A stretch of DNA of 64,000 bases, taken from NCBI RefSeq assembly GCF_003010955.1, contig NZ_PGGO01000008.1, positions 173,745 to 237,744 of the forward strand. The letters run 5' to 3'. The stretch comes from Phyllobacterium brassicacearum (GTDB lineage Bacteria; Pseudomonadota; Alphaproteobacteria; Rhizobiales; Rhizobiaceae). Made by a program: the position numbers and the translations under genes. The notes under the pieces were generated by a model. It did no database searches. It saw only the letters and a list, made by a program, of their open reading frames with translations, and was not told the origin of the DNA. This document shows positions 34,372 through 44,740 of this stretch, piece by piece. Each line of letters opens with the position of its first letter. Within the stretch, counting starts at the first letter, position 1.

Positions 34372-37300
34372 TCAATGTGCTGCTGACGGTGCCTCTACCG
34401 CCGGTTTCCTCTTCCTGCGAAATGCCCTCAACGCGACATAGAACACCGGCGTCAGGAACAGGCCGAAGAAGGTGACGCCGAGCATCCCGGAGAACACCGC
34501 CGTGCCGAGTGACTGGCGCATTTCTGCACCGGGACCCGTGGCGATCATCAGCGGCACGACACCGAAGATGAAGGCAAAGGCCGTCATCAGGATCGGACGC
34601 AGGCGCAGGCGGCTGGCTTCGATGGCGGCCTCTACCGGCGTTGCGCCTTCCTCCTCGTGCTGGCGCGCGAATTCGACGATCAGAATCGCGTTCTTCGCGG
34701 CAAGACCGATGAGGACGACTAGTCCGATCTGCGTCAGGATATTGTTGTCCATGCCCCTAAGGCTGACGCCTATGAGTGCCGCCAGTACGGCCAGAGGAAC
34801 GATCAGGATGATCGCCAGCGGCAGGATCCAGCTTTCATACTGCGCCGACAGGGCAAGGAAGACGAAGATCACCGACAATCCAAAAATGAAGATGGCCGTG
34901 TTGCCAGTGCTGCGTTCCTGGAAGGCCAGCTCTGTCCAGTTGAAGGTCGTACCAGCCGGCAGTGTTTTCGCTGCCAATGCTTCCATCTTGTCGAGCGCAT
35001 CGCCCGTGGAAACGCCTGGAGCCGGATTGCCCTGCAGCGGTACCGAAACGTACATATTGTAACGTTGCACCAGCGAGGGGCCAGTCGTATCCCTGATATC
35101 GACCAGCGTACCGAGCGGCACGAGTGCGCCCGTTGACGAGCGTACCTTCAGATCGAGAATGTCGGCACGTTCCATGCGGTATTGCTGATCGGCTTGCGCC
35201 CGCACTTGATAAACGCGCCCGAAGGCATTGAAATCGTTGACATAAGATGTGCCAAGGTTGATCGACAATGTCTCAAAAATGTTGGGTATCGGTACGTTCA
35301 GCGCCCGCGCCTTGTCGCGGTCGATTTCAAGGAAGTACTGCGGGCTGGACGCCGAGAATGTCGTGAAGACGCCCGTCAGGCCCGGTGTCTGGTTTGCTTC
35401 GCCCATCATCTGATAGGCGAGGGCGAGAACCCGGCGCATGTCGGAACTGTCGCGGTCAAGCAACTGCATCTTGAAGCCGCCCGAATTGCCGACGCCGCGG
35501 ATGGAAGGCGGTGGCACGGCGATGATGAAGGCTTCCTGTATGCTCTGCAGGCTGCCAAACAGCTGGCCAATGATCGCATCCGCGCTCTGGCCATGTTTGA
35601 GCCTCTCCTCGAATGGTTCAAACGGCGCAAAGACAACACCGGAATTCGAGGCGTTGGTGAAGGTGGCGCCGCTGAAGCCGGCGAAGGCGACGGCGTTGCT
35701 GACACCAGGGACCTTCCTGACGATTTCGGATGCGTGCTTGATCACGGCGTCAGTGCGCTCGAGAGATGCACCGTCGGGCAACTGAACCACGACGATGGCA
35801 TAGCCTTGGTCCATCGTGGGGATGAAGCCACGCGGCACGGACGTCGCCATATACCAGGTTGCTCCGAGGAGAGCCACAAACACGAGAAGGCTGGCTATCA
35901 AGGCGGTTGTTGAGCCAACAAGGCCACGGATAACCCGGGAATATCCATGAGCCATCTTGTCGAATCCGGTGTTGAAGCCGTTTGCAAGTGTTCGTCCAAA
36001 ACGGGTCAGGGGATTTCGGGGTTCCGCATGGTCCTCGTGTGGACGCAGGACGATCGCCGCCAGCGCCGGTGAAAGCGTCAATGAATTGAGCGCGGAGATC
36101 GCTGTTGCGACGGCAATTGTCACGGCGAACTGCAGATAGAACTGGCCTGTAATGCCTGGAATGAATGCTGTCGGCACAAAGACTGCAATGAGCACCAGCG
36201 AAATGGCGATGACCGCCGTTCCGACCTCGTCCATGGTTACATGCGACGCTTCCTTGGGCGTCATGCCGCGCGCCAGATTTCGCTCGACATTCTCGACCAC
36301 GACAATCGCGTCGTCGACGACGATACCAATGGCGAGCACCAGACCGAACAGCGTCAACATGTTCAGCGAGAACCCGAAAGCCAGCAGGAATGCCAACGTG
36401 CCGATGAGAGATACGGGAATCGCGACGATCGGGATGATGGCCGTCCGCCACGATTGCAGGAAGACTAGCACGACCAACGCGACCAGGATGACGGCTTCGA
36501 AAATGGTCTTGTAGACCTCGTTGATCGATTCCGAGATGAATTCTGTCGGGTTGTAGACGATGTCGTAGGTCAGTCCGGCCGGGAAATCCTTGGCCAGGTC
36601 CTCCATCGTCGCCTTGATGACGTCGGCGGTGGCCAAGGCATTTGTGCCCGGACGGTTGAAAATACCGAGAGCGACCGCAGGACTGCCGTCGAGATAACTG
36701 TTGGTTACGTAGTCTTTCGCACCAAGTTCGACACGCGCGACATCCTGCAATTGGACAAGCCGTCCGCTTTCCGTAGCCTTGACAATGACATAGCGGAATT
36801 GTCTCGCATCGCTGAAGCGGCCCTGAGTTGTTACGGTGTACTGGAAGGCATTTGTTCCAGAGGCGGGTGGTCCGCCAATCGAACCGCCGGAAACCTGCAC
36901 GTTCTGCTCCTGCAAGGACTGGACGACATCGCTCGCCGTCATGCCGTAAGCCGCAAGCTTTTGGGGGTCCAGCCAGATGCGCAGGGAGAATTCGCGCTCG
37001 CCAAAGATAGTGAGATCGCCCACGCCGTCGAGCCGCAACAGGACGTCGCGGATACGCGACCGGGCGTAGTTGGAGACGTAGAGCTGATCGTAGCGATTGT
37101 CCGGCGACAGGAGGTGCACCACCATCATCAGGTCCGGTGAGCTCTTCGTCGTCGTTATACCGAGCCGGCGCACCTCTTCGGGCAGGCGAGGCTCGGCGAT
37201 CGAGACGCGGTTCTGCACAAGGACCTGGGCCTTGTCGAGGTCCGTGCCGAGCTTGAATGTAATCGTGAGCGCCATCGACCCGTCGGCGGTCGAATAGGAG

Positions 37301-37542
37301 GACATATACAGCATGTCCTCGACGCCGTTGATTTCCTGCTCAATGGGAGTTGCCACCACATTGGCAATGGTTTCGGCGTCCGCACCGGGATAGGAGGTGC
37401 GCACCACAATTGTCGGTGGAGCGATTTCTGGATATTGAGCAACCGGAAGCTGCGTATAAGCGATGCCGCCCACAATGAGCAGGACGATGGAAAGAACAGA
37501 TGCGAAGATGGGCCGGTCAACGAAGAAATGCGCGAACCTCAT
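34372..37542 (-). CDS. RND multidrug efflux permease (HAE1 family, AcrB-like)
   Basis: Inner-membrane proton/drug antiporter, 1056 residues, the full AcrB length. MRFAHFFVDRPIFASVLSIV is the typical first helix. Proton-relay Asp pair GIVVDDAIVVVENVERN in TM4 and Lys in LAAKNAILIVEFARQ in TM10 are both present. Large periplasmic loops follow TM1 and TM7. It overlaps the upstream adaptor gene by 4 bases (ATGA). No outer-membrane channel gene is adjacent, so a TolC homologue elsewhere is presumably used. Confidence 0.96.
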   Translation of the reverse strand: MRFAHFFVDRPIFASVLSIVLLIVGGIAYTQLPVAQYPEIAPPTIVVRTSYPGADAETIANVVATPIEQEINGVEDMLYMSSYSTADGSMALTITFKLGTDLDKAQVLVQNRVSIAEPRLPEEVRRLGITTTKSSPDLMMVVHLLSPDNRYDQLYVSNYARSRIRDVLLRLDGVGDLTIFGEREFSLRIWLDPQKLAAYGMTASDVVQSLQEQNVQVSGGSIGGPPASGTNAFQYTVTTQGRFSDARQFRYVIVKATESGRLVQLQDVARVELGAKDYVTNSYLDGSPAVALGIFNRPGTNALATADVIKATMEDLAKDFPAGLTYDIVYNPTEFISESINEVYKTIFEAVILVALVVLVFLQSWRTAIIPIVAIPVSLIGTLAFLLAFGFSLNMLTLFGLVLAIGIVVDDAIVVVENVERNLARGMTPKEASHVTMDEVGTAVIAISLVLIAVFVPTAFIPGITGQFYLQFAVTIAVATAISALNSLTLSPALAAIVLRPHEDHAEPRNPLTRFGRTLANGFNTGFDKMAHGYSRVIRGLVGSTTALIASLLVFVALLGATWYMATSVPRGFIPTMDQGYAIVVVQLPDGASLERTDAVIKHASEIVRKVPGVSNAVAFAGFSGATFTNASNSGVVFAPFEPFEERLKHGQSADAIIGQLFGSLQSIQEAFIIAVPPPSIRGVGNSGGFKMQLLDRDSSDMRRVLALAYQMMGEANQTPGLTGVFTTFSASSPQYFLEIDRDKARALNVPIPNIFETLSINLGTSYVNDFNAFGRVYQVRAQADQQYRMERADILDLKVRSSTGALVPLGTLVDIRDTTGPSLVQRYNMYVSVPLQGNPAPGVSTGDALDKMEALAAKTLPAGTTFNWTELAFQERSTGNTAIFIFGLSVIFVFLALSAQYESWILPLAIILIVPLAVLAALIGVSLRGMDNNILTQIGLVVLIGLAAKNAILIVEFARQHEEEGATPVEAAIEASRLRLRPILMTAFAFIFGVVPLMIATGPGAEMRQSLGTAVFSGMLGVTFFGLFLTPVFYVALRAFRRKRKPAVEAPSAAH

Positions 37543-38708
37543 TGGCTGGCTCCCGCGACAGACGGGCCTTCCTGGGGAAGCACGACGAGTTCCGGCTTGA
37601 CCTTCGCACCGGGACGAATCCGCATCAGTCCGTTGACAACAATGGTTTCATCGCCAGTCATGCCCTCGCGGATGACGCGATAGCCGTAGAGTGTCGGCCC
37701 CAGTCTCACCGGCTTCGGCGTTACGGTTCCGTCCTCGCTGACGACAAACACGACCCGTTCGTTTTGATCAGAGCCGATCGCATCGTCAGGTATCAGGATG
37801 CCCTTGTACTTGTTAGAGGCGGCCACTTCGACGCGGCCGAATAGACCCGGTTGCAGGACGAGATTGGGATTGTCGAAACGGGCCCGCACGCGCATTGTGC
37901 CGGTCGCCGCGTCAAGACGGTTCTCCGCGAAGTCGAGTTTGCCCTTGACCGGTGGTTCGTTAGAATCGGTCAGCTTAACCGTAACTTCAAGCCCTCCACC
38001 GCCTTCCTGCAGGATTTGGCCGTTTTCACGGGCCGTGCGCGCATAGTTAAGCAGATTGCGCTCGTCCACATCGAAGTAAAAGTCGATCGGGTCGAGCTGG
38101 ACGATGGTGGTCAGGATCGTGTCGTTTGCATTGACCAGATTGCCGACTGAGATGAGCCGACGGTCAATACGGCCGTCCTGCGGGGCGGTGATTTGCGTGT
38201 ACATCAGATTGAGTTTGGCACCGTCAACGGAGGCCTGAGCCCCGGTGACATTTGCCTGACCAGCCAGGAAGGCGCGGCGCTGGTCGTCGAGTGTCGAAAC
38301 GGACAATGTGCCGCTTCCTGTGAGCGATTCCGTCCGCTTGAATTGGGCCTCGGCGTAATTCAATGTCGTCTTGGCAACGTCCAAGGCAGATTCTGCCTGC
38401 GCAAGTGCAGTCACGTAGGGCCGCTGGTCGATTGTGAACAGCGCGTCGCCCTTTTTCACCAGGGCGCCGTCCTTGAAATGCACCTGATCGAGATAACCAT
38501 CGATACGGGAACGGACTGCCACTTGATTGACAGCTTCAAAGCGCCCGATGAACTCATCGGCATCGACGACGTCGCGCACGACCGGTTTTGCCACCGATAC
38601 AGGCGGCGGCGGAGGAGGAGCTGCGGCCTCCTGTGCCAGTGCTGCGGTTGCCGAAAGGAGCGCAGCGATCACGCCGAGCCGAGCGGTTGAAAGGAGTGTT
38701 CGTGACAA
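37539..38708 (-). CDS. RND efflux periplasmic adaptor (membrane fusion protein)
   Basis: Links the permease to the outer-membrane channel, 389 residues. Signal peptide LGVIAALLSATAALAQE is followed by PPPPPPVSVAKPVVRDV, the lipoyl half-motif (DGYLDQVHFKDGALVKKGD), an alpha-hairpin, the second lipoyl half (ITAPQDGRIDRRLISVGNLV) and beta-barrel and membrane-proximal domains. There is no lipobox Cys, so it is probably not lipidated. No TetR or other regulator gene lies upstream in this window. Confidence 0.95.
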   Translation of the reverse strand: MSRTLLSTARLGVIAALLSATAALAQEAAAPPPPPPVSVAKPVVRDVVDADEFIGRFEAVNQVAVRSRIDGYLDQVHFKDGALVKKGDALFTIDQRPYVTALAQAESALDVAKTTLNYAEAQFKRTESLTGSGTLSVSTLDDQRRAFLAGQANVTGAQASVDGAKLNLMYTQITAPQDGRIDRRLISVGNLVNANDTILTTIVQLDPIDFYFDVDERNLLNYARTARENGQILQEGGGGLEVTVKLTDSNEPPVKGKLDFAENRLDAATGTMRVRARFDNPNLVLQPGLFGRVEVAASNKYKGILIPDDAIGSDQNERVVFVVSEDGTVTPKPVRLGPTLYGYRVIREGMTGDETIVVNGLMRIRPGAKVKPELVVLPQEGPSVAGASQ

Positions 38709-39301
38709 GGCAGGCCTCCATGACAGTCAGACGCTTGATATGCCACGCGAGAAAAAGTGTCGGGGCGGTCAACTGGTTGGAACAGTTGGAGAGCCAATTC
38801 CGCGGACGATCAAGTCAGGTAACGCAGTCAGTAACTAAAGCTCGATATGTTGCCAGTGGAGAGCTTTGACAAGACCCGCACATTGCGCATCCACACAAAG
38901 ATGCAGTCAAAAATATTGTCTCTCAAAACCCTTCTTATCCACCCTTGCACAGTTCCAATTCGTTGTCATCTCGCAATCGCGAGAGCAGAACGGCCCAGGA
39001 ATCGCTATTTCACCGGCCTCGATGGCTCTCCCATTGATTTTTGCGCTCAAGGCAAGTAAAGGGAGCGACCAGTCGGTAAGGGTGCAATTTCTTCCGCAAC
39101 TTTATGCCATATTTTGTGATACAATCTGTGCCGCAAATTGAGAGTTGAGTTAGAAATAAAGCAATAAAATCAATATGGATGGTAGAGGGTATGCTCACTT
39201 CATCCGTACCGGAAGCCACGATGGCATGAAGTTTTTCTCCCGCAATTTGGCAGCCAAGCCGGAAACGGCGGGATAAATGTTAAAAAAGTGAAGGTTTGGA
39301 C
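38709..39301. other. Intergenic region between the RND adaptor and tig
   Basis: 593 bases. It must hold the divergent promoters of the efflux operon and trigger factor. The last 200 bases are AT-rich. A 33-codon frame ending at 39274 (starting MDGRGYAHFIRTG) precedes tig but has no family match I recognise. I see no RNA gene or repeat. Confidence 0.5.
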
Positions 39302-40723
39302 ATGCAGGTTACTGAAACGCTCAATGAAGGGCTAAAGCGCGAGATCAAGGTCGTCGTTCCGGCCAAGGATCTGGAAGCAAAGCTTTCCGAACGCCTCCAG
39401 GGCGCAAGCGCCAAGGCGCGCATCAACGGCTTCCGCCCCGGCAAGGTGCCCATGAGCCACCTGCGCAAGATGTACGGCAAGTCATTCATGGCTGAAGTCG
39501 TCAACGAAATCCTGAGCGATTCTTCGCGTTCCATCCTTGCTGATCGCAACGAAAAGTCGGCCACACAGCCGGAAGTTGTCATGACCGAGGACGAGAAGGA
39601 AGCGGAAAAGGTTCTGAGCGGTCAGGCCGATTTTGAATTCTCGCTGAACTACGAAGTTCTGCCGGCCATAGAGATCAAGGACACCTTGAAGATCAGCATT
39701 ACCCGCGAAGTCGTCGACGTGACCGACGAGGAAGTCGAAGAGCAGGTCAAGCGCGTTGCAAGCTCGGCCCAGAACTTTGAAGCGAAGAAGGGCAAGGCCG
39801 AAAGCGGCGATCGCGTTACCATGGATTACCTTGGCAAGGTCGACGGTGTTCCTTTCGACGGCGGCGCCGATAGCGACGCAACACTCGTTCTAGGCTCGGG
39901 ACAGTTCATTCCAGGCTTCGAAGACCAGCTGATCGGCGTGAAGGCCGGTGATGAAAAGCAGATCAATGTGACATTTCCGGCCGAATACGGCGCGGCTCAC
40001 CTTGCAGGCAAGGACGCAGCCTTCGACATCACCGTCAAGGAAGTTGCCAAGCCCGGCGAAGTCGAAATCAACGACGAGACCGCCAAGAAGCTCGGCATCG
40101 AAAGCGCCGACCGTTTGCGCCAGGTTATCCGCGAGCAAATCGAAAGCCAGTACGGTACATTCACCCGCCAGAAGGTAAAGCGTCAGATTCTCGACGCGCT
40201 TGACGGCGAGTACAAGTTCGAGTCGCCGGAACGTCTGATCAATGCCGAGTTCAACAATATCTGGGCACAGATCGGCAACGACCTGCAGGAAGCTGGCAAG
40301 ACCTTCGAAGACGAAGATACGACGGAAGAAGAGGCCCGCGAGGAATATCGCAAGCTGGCTGAACGCCGCGTTCGCCTTGGTCTCGTTCTCTCGGAAATCG
40401 GTAACAAGGCCGGTATCGAAGTGACCGAGGAAGAACTGCAGCGCGCTGTTTACGATCAGGTTCGCCGCTATCCGGGCCAGGAACAGCAGATCTATGAATT
40501 CTTCCGCAAGACGCCGGAAGCCGTCAACAATCTGCGCGCTCCGATCTTCGAGGAGAAGGTTGTTGATCACCTGCTCGCGAACATCAATGTCACCGACAAG
40601 AAAGTAACCAAGGAAGAGCTGATGGCTGACGACGAGGCAGACGCCAAGTCTGAAGCGAAGAAGCCCGCCAAGAAGGCAGCGCCGAAGAAGGCCGCCAAGA
40701 AGAAGACCGACGACGAAGCATAA
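39302..40723 (+). CDS. tig: Trigger factor
   Basis: Ribosome-associated chaperone and prolyl isomerase, 473 residues. The N-terminal ribosome-binding domain contains [19 protein letters not shown], where the tail-docking signature lies. The FKBP-type PPIase domain is at about 160-245 ([37 protein letters not shown]). A helical C-terminal domain ends in a Lys/Ala-rich tail ([20 protein letters not shown]), common in rhizobia. I use the ATG at 39302; a TTG two codons upstream is also in frame. Confidence 0.97.
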   Translation: MQVTETLNEGLKREIKVVVPAKDLEAKLSERLQGASAKARINGFRPGKVPMSHLRKMYGKSFMAEVVNEILSDSSRSILADRNEKSATQPEVVMTEDEKEAEKVLSGQADFEFSLNYEVLPAIEIKDTLKISITREVVDVTDEEVEEQVKRVASSAQNFEAKKGKAESGDRVTMDYLGKVDGVPFDGGADSDATLVLGSGQFIPGFEDQLIGVKAGDEKQINVTFPAEYGAAHLAGKDAAFDITVKEVAKPGEVEINDETAKKLGIESADRLRQVIREQIESQYGTFTRQKVKRQILDALDGEYKFESPERLINAEFNNIWAQIGNDLQEAGKTFEDEDTTEEEAREEYRKLAERRVRLGLVLSEIGNKAGIEVTEEELQRAVYDQVRRYPGQEQQIYEFFRKTPEAVNNLRAPIFEEKVVDHLLANINVTDKKVTKEELMADDEADAKSEAKKPAKKAAPKKAAKKKTDDEA

Positions 40724-40741
40724 GCTTCAGTTTGATCAAGG

Positions 40742-40768
40742 AAAAGGCCGCTTCGAGCGGCCTTTTTT
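40742..40768 (+). terminator. Rho-independent terminator of tig
   Basis: An 11-bp stem from AAAAGGCCGCT to AGCGGCCTTTT, with a 3-base loop, runs directly into the T-tract. It begins 19 bases after the tig stop. Confidence 0.93.
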
Positions 40769-40814
40769 ATTCTGACATCGGGCGATCCTCCTGCAAGATC
40801 ATTCAATGTCGAGA

Positions 40815-41297
40815 TTACAATCCTGATTTTATCGTCTTGCTCATATTGACACCAGTGACGCGAAAGCCAGTCGTCTCATAGACATGTTTGGCGCGCTTAT
40901 TGTCTTCGGCGACACGCAGCTTTATCTGCTCAAAACCTGCACGTGACAATTCGGCTTCCAAGGCATTCAGTGCCTGTTTGCCAAGGCCCTTTCCTTGGTG
41001 TTGGGCAAAGATATGGAAATCCTTGATGAATGCTGAGCGGGCCGCCAGATCCGGGCGGTACCAAAGATACCCTACAACGCTCTCAGTGTCCGACGTACGA
41101 TTTACAACGCAGAGCACGACCTCGCCGGGTGTATCAACACCGTATGGCAGGTCATGTGCGATTTCACGCTTGGCCTGCACCAGGGCTTCGAGGCTTGAAA
41201 GACCATAATTGGTCGATATTTCAGCGGCATAGTCAGGAAGAAAATACTCGAGGTAGCCCGGATACTCGCTGTCACGCATCGGTCTGGATGAGATCAT
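40815..41297 (-). CDS. GNAT-family N-acetyltransferase
   Basis: 160 residues. The acetyl-CoA-binding signature is FHIFAQHQGKGLGKQALNAL (Q/RxxGxG/A as QGKGLG) at about residue 100-115, followed by KLRVAEDNKRAKHVYETTGF near the C-terminus, the standard GNAT order. Acceptor substrate unknown. A start at the second Met (MRDSEYPGYLEYF) is also possible. Confidence 0.87.
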   Translation of the reverse strand: MISSRPMRDSEYPGYLEYFLPDYAAEISTNYGLSSLEALVQAKREIAHDLPYGVDTPGEVVLCVVNRTSDTESVVGYLWYRPDLAARSAFIKDFHIFAQHQGKGLGKQALNALEAELSRAGFEQIKLRVAEDNKRAKHVYETTGFRVTGVNMSKTIKSGL

Positions 41298-41326
41298 TTC
41301 GTCGTCCTTCGTTGTTTGCTTGTGAC

Positions 41327-42064
41327 CTAGTATGCTCGTGCCAGCAAAACTGCTGCGCGTACGATATCGGCGTTACCAGCCGCCTTCTTCCCGGAAGGCA
41401 GCAGATTGCCGTCCTCCAGCCCGATGCGGCTGTCATAGCCCCGTGCCATGGCCTCCCTGAACATCGGCCAGACACTCTTTTCGTCGCCATGCAGCAATAT
41501 GGGCAGTTTGATCTTGCCGCGCTCCAGCACGGATATGATGCCGATTGCAGCAGCGAAACCTTCGTCGATGTCCTGTTCGTTGATCTCGATCAAGACGCGA
41601 AGGCATTTCTTGGCGTCGGGCAGCGTCACTAAACGCTCTGCATCGCTGATTGACCATATGCCCGCCTCAACCCCAATTCCCCTCGCAAGGGCTAGCGAAA
41701 TAACTTCGGCAGCATCGTCCTCGATCAGATTGACGGAAACATAGTCGGGAAGCACCTGCCACTGTTCGATCGGCTTCTGGCGCGCCCTGCCGCCCGGTGG
41801 AATGCGCCAATGCGTCGAAAGTCCCACGGGGGTGCCTGGCACATTGCTGCGGATCGCAAGTAGTGCCTTGGCAACATCGTCCGGCCCAAGGCTCTCTAAA
41901 CCGTCGGCACTGCGCGGGTGGATGTGCAACTCGCTGGCGCCCGCTGCTATCGACTTGCGGGCGTCGCTGGCGAGCTCCGCAGCCGTATAAGGCACCATTG
42001 GGTGGAAATCGCGTGTCCGTCCGCCGTTCAAGCAGGCTTGCAGCATGGTTCGCACTCCGATCAA
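41327..42064 (-). CDS. BKACE-family beta-keto acid cleavage enzyme (DUF849)
   Basis: 245-residue zinc-dependent TIM-barrel enzyme of the 3-keto-5-aminohexanoate cleavage family, which condenses a beta-keto acid with acetyl-CoA. The metal motif is ASELHIHPRS at about residue 43-52, with the second ligands around ILLHGDEKSVWP. It is shorter than the usual 270-310 residues, mainly at the N-terminus and the loop near residue 90, so it belongs to a compact subgroup. No lysine-fermentation partners nearby, so the substrate is open. An alternative start is MLQACLNGGRTRDFHP. Confidence 0.82.
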   Translation of the reverse strand: MIGVRTMLQACLNGGRTRDFHPMVPYTAAELASDARKSIAAGASELHIHPRSADGLESLGPDDVAKALLAIRSNVPGTPVGLSTHWRIPPGGRARQKPIEQWQVLPDYVSVNLIEDDAAEVISLALARGIGVEAGIWSISDAERLVTLPDAKKCLRVLIEINEQDIDEGFAAAIGIISVLERGKIKLPILLHGDEKSVWPMFREAMARGYDSRIGLEDGNLLPSGKKAAGNADIVRAAVLLARAY

Positions 42065-42167
42065 CTTGTGACGAGGGGATCATAGCGGATTTGCCGCTGA
42101 CAGCGATATGTCATGGTGAAATTGACTTGGCGGAGCGGCAAAGCGTGGCCGCTCCTGCTGTTGATGA

Positions 42168-43001
42168 TCAAGACTTGATGGGAATCCAGACTTCCAGGCC
42201 GCCATTCCCGGTCCGTGGGTCGAATTCCGGACCGTAGCGCTCGAAATTCGGCGCATCGGCGACCTCATGCCCCGATTCCGGCAGGTACTTGCCCCAGACA
42301 GTCATCACTGTGCTGCGGATGGTCGAGATATGATCCCGATGCGCAAAGACCAAATACTTCTGAGCCGGGATGCGTACCCGGCTGAACTCTTCGGGAAGTT
42401 CGGAAAAGTCGGTAACCTCTACGCCGGCAATGTAGTCGAAGTTGTTTTCATCATCGCTGTTGCAGCACACACCATAGCAGACATCGCCGATTTGACCGGA
42501 GATATTGCCGATGTACGGGCCAAAGCGTTGCCATTGCGATGGGATCGCCTTGCTGGTCGCGCAATTATAACGTGCACCGATTCCCGCGATCAGCATCGGC
42601 TTGCCGTCTACGGTTCGGGGTGTTTCAAGATCTACAACAAATGATTCGTCCATTTTGAGTGCCTCCACCAATGAGATGTTTTCGACATGGCCCTGTGCGC
42701 GGACTTGTTCGGGCGTGAGGCCGAACTGCTCGCGGAAGGCCCGGGTGAATGCTTCATGGGAGTTGTATCCGGCCGTTAGGGCAACGCAGAGTATATCGGG
42801 AGCGCCACTGCTCAGGACCTTCGCCGCTTCTGTCAGGCGGCGGCCCCGCAAATAACCGCTGACCGGACAACCGGTGAACACGGCGAATGCACGCGACATG
42901 TAAAAGCGCGACAGCCCCGCTGAAACCGCGATATCGTCCAACGTGATGTCCTCGGCAAAATGCCCTTCGATAAACCAGATCGCCTTCTCAACTGGATTCA
43001 T
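42168..43001 (-). CDS. AraC-type regulator with GyrI-like effector domain
   Basis: 277 residues. An N-terminal pair of helix-turn-helix motifs at about 5-105 (HFAEDITLDDIAVSAGLSRF, ALTAGYNSHEAFTRAFREQF) is followed by a GyrI-like small-molecule-binding domain at about 120-277 (PMLIAGIGARYNC, GVCCNSDDENNFDYIAGVEV). This N-HTH/C-GyrI layout is shared with Rob and SoxS-like multidrug sensors. Targets are unknown; the nearest genes are the BKACE gene downstream and radC upstream, both on the same strand. Confidence 0.9.
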   Translation of the reverse strand: MNPVEKAIWFIEGHFAEDITLDDIAVSAGLSRFYMSRAFAVFTGCPVSGYLRGRRLTEAAKVLSSGAPDILCVALTAGYNSHEAFTRAFREQFGLTPEQVRAQGHVENISLVEALKMDESFVVDLETPRTVDGKPMLIAGIGARYNCATSKAIPSQWQRFGPYIGNISGQIGDVCYGVCCNSDDENNFDYIAGVEVTDFSELPEEFSRVRIPAQKYLVFAHRDHISTIRSTVMTVWGKYLPESGHEVADAPNFERYGPEFDPRTGNGGLEVWIPIKS

Positions 43002-43075
43002 TCAAACCTCCATTCGAAGCACGCTACTGGAATAGATCGATCTGGGCACGCGCATTTGATCGTTATTGCTCTCGT

Positions 43076-43878
43076 TCAAAAAAGTTTGAGCCCTTTTAGG
43101 CTGGCATGGCCGTTCTTCCCGATAATGATGTGGTCATGCACGACAATGCCCATCTGTGCGCCGATGTTGGCGATGGTCTTGGTCATTTCGATATCGGCTT
43201 TGGAGGGCGTAGGATCACCGGATGGGTGGTTATGCGTGAGGATGACGGCGCTGGCCGAAAGCTGGAGCGCTCGCGCTATGACTTCACGCGGATAGACTGG
43301 TGTGTGATCGACTGTCCCTACTTGCTGCACTTCATCGGCAATCAGGGCATTCTTCTTGTCGAGAAACAGGAATCTGAATTGCTCACGAGGTTCATGCGCC
43401 ATGGCCGCAACGCAATAGTCCATGACCTTGCTCCAGGAACTCAGCACTGTTTTCTCACGAATATCACTACGGATCATTCTCTGGGTGAGTGCAAAGACGA
43501 ACTTGATATCGAATGCGGTGACCGGACCACAGCCCTTGACCTCCATCAAGAGATGTTCTGGCGCTCCAAGCACTTCTGCAATCGAGCCGAAGCGGGCGAG
43601 AAGCGCCTTGGCGAGCGGCTTCGTGTCCCCCTGCCTGATCGAACGAAAGAGCAGCATCTCCAGCATTCATAGTCGGCGAAACCCTGGTGGCCGACATTTT
43701 GGAAACGCTCCTTCATGTGCTCGCGATGGCCAAGGTAGTGCGGTGGCTCGTCGTCGGATTCGATTTTCTGCTCCGCGTTGCGCGGAGCGCCTCCAGGCTC
43801 AAGGGCTGGTTGTTTGGAGGAGAGTTTCGTGGAAGGCTCGTTGAAGAAGAAAGTCTTGTCTGGCTTTTCTTCGCTCAT
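43076..43878 (-). pseudogene. radC: RadC-family JAB-domain protein, frameshifted
   Basis: RadC proteins carry a helix-hairpin-helix region and a JAB1/MPN metalloprotease-like domain; the DNA-repair role is disputed. The first frame (from 43878) reads an acidic N-terminus then PPHYLGHREHMKERF and GFADYE, after which it goes off-family. The family continues in the next frame from 43666 ([20 protein letters not shown]) through the JAB motif [20 protein letters not shown] to the end. One base is missing at the Tyr-Glu/Leu-Leu junction (43663-43668). The second segment has its own ATG at the junction and could be re-initiated. Real break or sequencing error. Confidence 0.85.
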
Positions 43879-43891
43879 CGAGCTCGCTTCC

Positions 43892-44722
43892 CTATTCGAG
43901 TTTCAAGCCCGGCGCGAACAGGCCGGCCGGCGAGAGAGTGAAGACTTCACAACCTTCACTGGTGACCCCAACGGTGTGCTCGTATTGTGCCGTCAGCGAG
44001 CGATCGCGGGTAACGGCAGTCCAGCCATCGGCGAGCACTTTCACGTGCGGACGGCCGAGATTGATCATCGGCTCGATGGTGAAAATCATGCCTTCGCGCA
44101 GTTCGACGCCTTCGTTGGGCGTACCGTAATGCAGGATATTCGGGGCGTCGTGAAAGAGTTGACCAACGCCATGGCCGCAGAAATCGCGGACGACGGAGCA
44201 GCGCTCTGATTCTGCATAGGACTGGATAGCTGCACCGATGGTGCCCGTTCGCGCGCCGGGGCGCACCGCAGCGATGCCGCGCATCAGGCTTTCATGGGTC
44301 ACTTCCATCAGTCGCTCTGCGGCGCGCTTGATTTCGCCCACAGGATACATGCGGCTTGAATCGCCATGCCAGCCATCGAGGATATAGGTTACATCGACAT
44401 TGACGATATCACCTTCACGCAGCGGCTTGTCATCGGGAATACCATGACAAACCACGTGATTGATCGAGGTGCAGCTGGATTTGGTGTAGCCGCGATAATT
44501 CAGGGTAGCGGGCAGGGCGCCATGATCGGCACCGAACTCAAAGACAAAGCGGTCGATCGTGTTGGTTGTGACGCCCGGAGCGACGATCGATGCAAGCTCG
44601 TCCAGGCAGCGAGCGGTCAGTTGGCATGCCTTGCGCATGGCCGCAAAGCCCTCGGGGCCGTGAAGCCTGATCTGGCCAGTGTTTTTAAGTGGCGCGCTTT
44701 GCGCGTCGAGATAAGAGACCAT
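43892..44722 (-). CDS. map: Methionine aminopeptidase type I
   Basis: Removes the initiator Met from nascent proteins; 276 residues, cytoplasmic, two-metal enzyme. Active-site regions are visible: CTSINHVVCHGIPDDKPL (His), GDIVNVDVTYILDGWHGDSS (two Asp), FCGHGVGQLFHDAPNI (His), EGMIFTIEPMIN (Glu) and TAQYEHTVGVTSEG (Glu). It lies 18 bases downstream of sfsA, likely an operon. The radC frames start 14 bases below its stop. Confidence 0.97.
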   Translation of the reverse strand: MVSYLDAQSAPLKNTGQIRLHGPEGFAAMRKACQLTARCLDELASIVAPGVTTNTIDRFVFEFGADHGALPATLNYRGYTKSSCTSINHVVCHGIPDDKPLREGDIVNVDVTYILDGWHGDSSRMYPVGEIKRAAERLMEVTHESLMRGIAAVRPGARTGTIGAAIQSYAESERCSVVRDFCGHGVGQLFHDAPNILHYGTPNEGVELREGMIFTIEPMINLGRPHVKVLADGWTAVTRDRSLTAQYEHTVGVTSEGCEVFTLSPAGLFAPGLKLE

Positions 44723-44740
44723 TTGGAAGTCCGCTCGGCA

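Noticed and set aside
39175..39274. 33-codon open frame just upstream of tig
   Set aside because: It is short, has no ribosome site and no family pattern; it could be chance in a promoter region.
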